64,000 nt of DNA from Faecalibacterium prausnitzii (GTDB lineage Bacteria > Bacillota > Clostridia > Oscillospirales > Ruminococcaceae), in assembly GCF_019967995.1 (NCBI RefSeq), contig NZ_CP065377.1:1736001-1800000 (forward strand), read 5' to 3'. The notes beneath the pieces were generated by a model. The model searched no databases, had not been told where the DNA came from, and saw only the letters and a list, made by a program, of their open reading frames with translations. This document shows positions 62,776 to 64,000 of this stretch, piece by piece. Position numbers and translations under genes: made by a program. The first letter of the stretch is position 1; the number at the start of each line of letters is the position of its first letter.

Positions 62776-63729
62776 TCACGAAGGAAAAATATCTTCCAAA
62801 TTATATATCATTCGAGAAATATCATCTATTTTCAATAACAACCATTCTTCTGTTTGACCAATACTCGAAACTGCTGAAGTTAGGGTAGCTGTAATCAGGT
62901 TGCCTTCTTTTAACTTTAGATTTTTTATCATTTCACATTGTGGCAATGTTAAATCAACCACAACTGGATAAAGATTATTTAGATCAATCAATGTCATCTC
63001 GTGGAAATACTCTGAAATGTCTATTTCGTTAATATAGTAAACTGATACAAAAATCATTTTTTCCACATTGGGACTAATTTGCAGATTGATGTCTTTTGTT
63101 TGGTGCAAAACATTTCTATGTTTGTAAAGATATTCTCTTAAATTCGATTTTTTTGCCTTAACAAAATCCGCAATAAGATCTTCCTCGCTTCTATCATCCA
63201 CTTTAATTGCTAACGGATGTAAGCAAGCTTTGTACTGGACAATCATATCAAAGGCGTGTTGCTCTAACTCGTTTTCGTCTAACTGCTTAAAGGAAATATT
63301 GTAGTGCATGCAATCGTTTCGCAATTTTCGAACAGTATGTAGTGCATCTTTTATGTCGCTTGTAATTACTCCGTCTTGATACAACTTGTCTATTCGCTTT
63401 TCTTGAGTTTTTACATCTGCAAGTTTATGTTTTGCTACTAAATATCTACAGTATTCTTCGCAAGCAATTCCAACAACTGCAATTGTTCCTGTATAAAAAC
63501 CAAAACTATATAGTTGCTCTGCTTCTTTCAGAAGATCCAAAAATTTTTCTTCCTGAGGGAGAAATCCAATGTCGCTTAACTTATACCAGCGTTCTACAAT
63601 CTCCTCTGCGTTTTGAGCGATTTTCTCTTGAACAATACTAATCAAGGCCTTCTTATCTCTGTCTATGTACGCCTGCCGATCAATATCTGGAATGTCAGGA
63701 TATTCATTTTTGATAAAATCAATATACAT
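62776..63729 (-). CDS. HEPN-domain protein, possible RNase/defence factor
   Basis: A 317-residue protein in AT-rich DNA unlike its neighbours. Residues about 65-145 look like a HEPN (DUF4145-like) helical domain: SFGFYTGTIAVVGIACEEYCRYLVAK, then TVRKLRNDCMHYN. The R-x4-H motif (R137...H142) is the metal-free RNase site of active HEPN toxins. The C-terminal half (about 150-317) is of unknown type. GAGAGGT precedes two adjacent ATGs (63732 and 63729); the second has the better spacing. No MNT-type antitoxin is next to it. It could be a defence gene or a regulator. Confidence 0.7.
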   Translation of the reverse strand: MYIDFIKNEYPDIPDIDRQAYIDRDKKALISIVQEKIAQNAEEIVERWYKLSDIGFLPQEEKFLDLLKEAEQLYSFGFYTGTIAVVGIACEEYCRYLVAKHKLADVKTQEKRIDKLYQDGVITSDIKDALHTVRKLRNDCMHYNISFKQLDENELEQHAFDMIVQYKACLHPLAIKVDDRSEEDLIADFVKAKKSNLREYLYKHRNVLHQTKDINLQISPNVEKMIFVSVYYINEIDISEYFHEMTLIDLNNLYPVVVDLTLPQCEMIKNLKLKEGNLITATLTSAVSSIGQTEEWLLLKIDDISRMIYNLEDIFPS

Positions 63730-63771
63730 CATAGCACCTCTCAATTTGCCAAAAACAATAGGATTATTTTT

Positions 63772-63800
63772 ATTATCGCAATTTTCAAAAATAGTGCCAA
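63772..63800 (-). promoter_or_regulatory. promoter of the HEPN gene
   Basis: On the minus strand TTGGCA (63800-63795), 17 bases, GATAAT (63777-63772), about 42 bases before the start. Confidence 0.5.
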
Positions 63801-63882
63801 TCAAAACGGCATCTTTGCGATATGCAGTTTGCGGATGTTGCTTGTGCATTATAGCAATTTTCAATAATACAGCAGCGAGTAC

Positions 63883-63910
63883 TTTAACTTTTGAGAAAAA
63901 GTGGTATAAC
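63883..63910 (+). promoter_or_regulatory. promoter before the partial transposase-like gene
   Basis: TTTAAC (63883-63888), 16 bases, TATAAC (63905-63910). Confidence 0.4.
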
Positions 63911-63932
63911 AGAAACAAAGAAGGTGAGTGCT

Positions 63933-64000
63933 ATGCTGCACAACGAAGCTCGAAAGTTGATTCTGGAAGGATACGATAAGGGTATCAGCGTAAAGGAACT
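63933..64000 (+). CDS. partial transposase-like helix-turn-helix protein
   Basis: The visible 22 residues ([20 protein letters not shown], then KE) resemble the start of IS630-type transposases or other IS helix-turn-helix proteins. GAAGGTGAG lies before the ATG. The gene continues beyond the window. No inverted repeat end can be confirmed here. Confidence 0.5.
   Translation, partial: MLHNEARKLILEGYDKGISVKE

Overview
The window reads as a single chromosomal contig from a GC-rich, low-GC-lineage (Firmicutes/Clostridia) gut anaerobe. The evidence is a PolC-type replicase, DnaD/DnaI-type primosome genes, Mini-RNase III, a PASTA kinase-like protein, oxygen-sensitive Fe-S enzymes (IspG, Hcp, glutamate synthase) and strong GGAGG-type ribosome binding sites. 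GC-biased codons and gene content (pyrBI, a LacI/maltodextrin cluster, galK) suggest Faecalibacterium or a close Oscillospiraceae relative. That assignment is inference, because no 16S or marker comparison was possible.

Layout. 1-2.5 kb: a GntR regulator with pyrB-pyrI. 2.6-13.6 kb: the classical minus-strand block pyrH-frr-uppS-cdsA-dxr-rseP-ispG-polC, covering UMP kinase, ribosome recycling, isoprenoid/phospholipid precursors, an intramembrane protease and the replicase. 13.6-15.3 kb: a tRNA-Gly, a HicAB toxin-antitoxin pair and a small double-glycine-leader protein. 15.2-20.7 kb: lysA, a small membrane protein, a FlaA1-like sugar dehydratase and a MATE-like flippase. 20.8-31.4 kb: a Mrp ATPase and a nitrogen block (gdhA, hcp, gltB, gltD) with structured leaders. 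31.4-38.8 kb: a PASTA pseudokinase, yebC, an RNA m5C methyltransferase, an Asn/Arg/Thr-repeat microprotein, mrnC, obgE, rpmA and rplU.

38.8-45.7 kb: a minus-strand run of an unknown protein, dnaD-like, dnaI-like, a degenerate VanY-like protein, two M16 peptidase homologues (one without the zinc motif) and lgt. 45.8-49.9 kb: a second tRNA-Gly, a PfkB kinase, a CPA2 antiporter and rpsF-ssb-rpsR. 50-56.5 kb: a nucleotide-kinase-like protein, then a LacI-regulated sugar ABC importer without its ATPase, followed by malQ (probably maltodextrin use). 56.8-57.7 kb: two more double-glycine-leader proteins. 57.8-61.5 kb: galK, an AraC regulator and rlmD. 61.5-64 kb: an AT-richer island with remnants of an integrative element (including a frameshifted replisome-organizer start), a HEPN-domain protein and the start of a transposase.

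The best candidate for an undescribed system is the set of three small proteins at 14648-15073, 56842-57291 and 57337-57666. They share one aligned leader motif (Tyr at -15, Glu at -10 and -8, Gly-Gly at -2/-1) but have different hydrophobic cores. They have their own near-consensus promoters and no dedicated transporter or immunity gene in the window. Next are the PASTA pseudokinase, the VanY-like pseudoenzyme and the HEPN gene in the mobile island.
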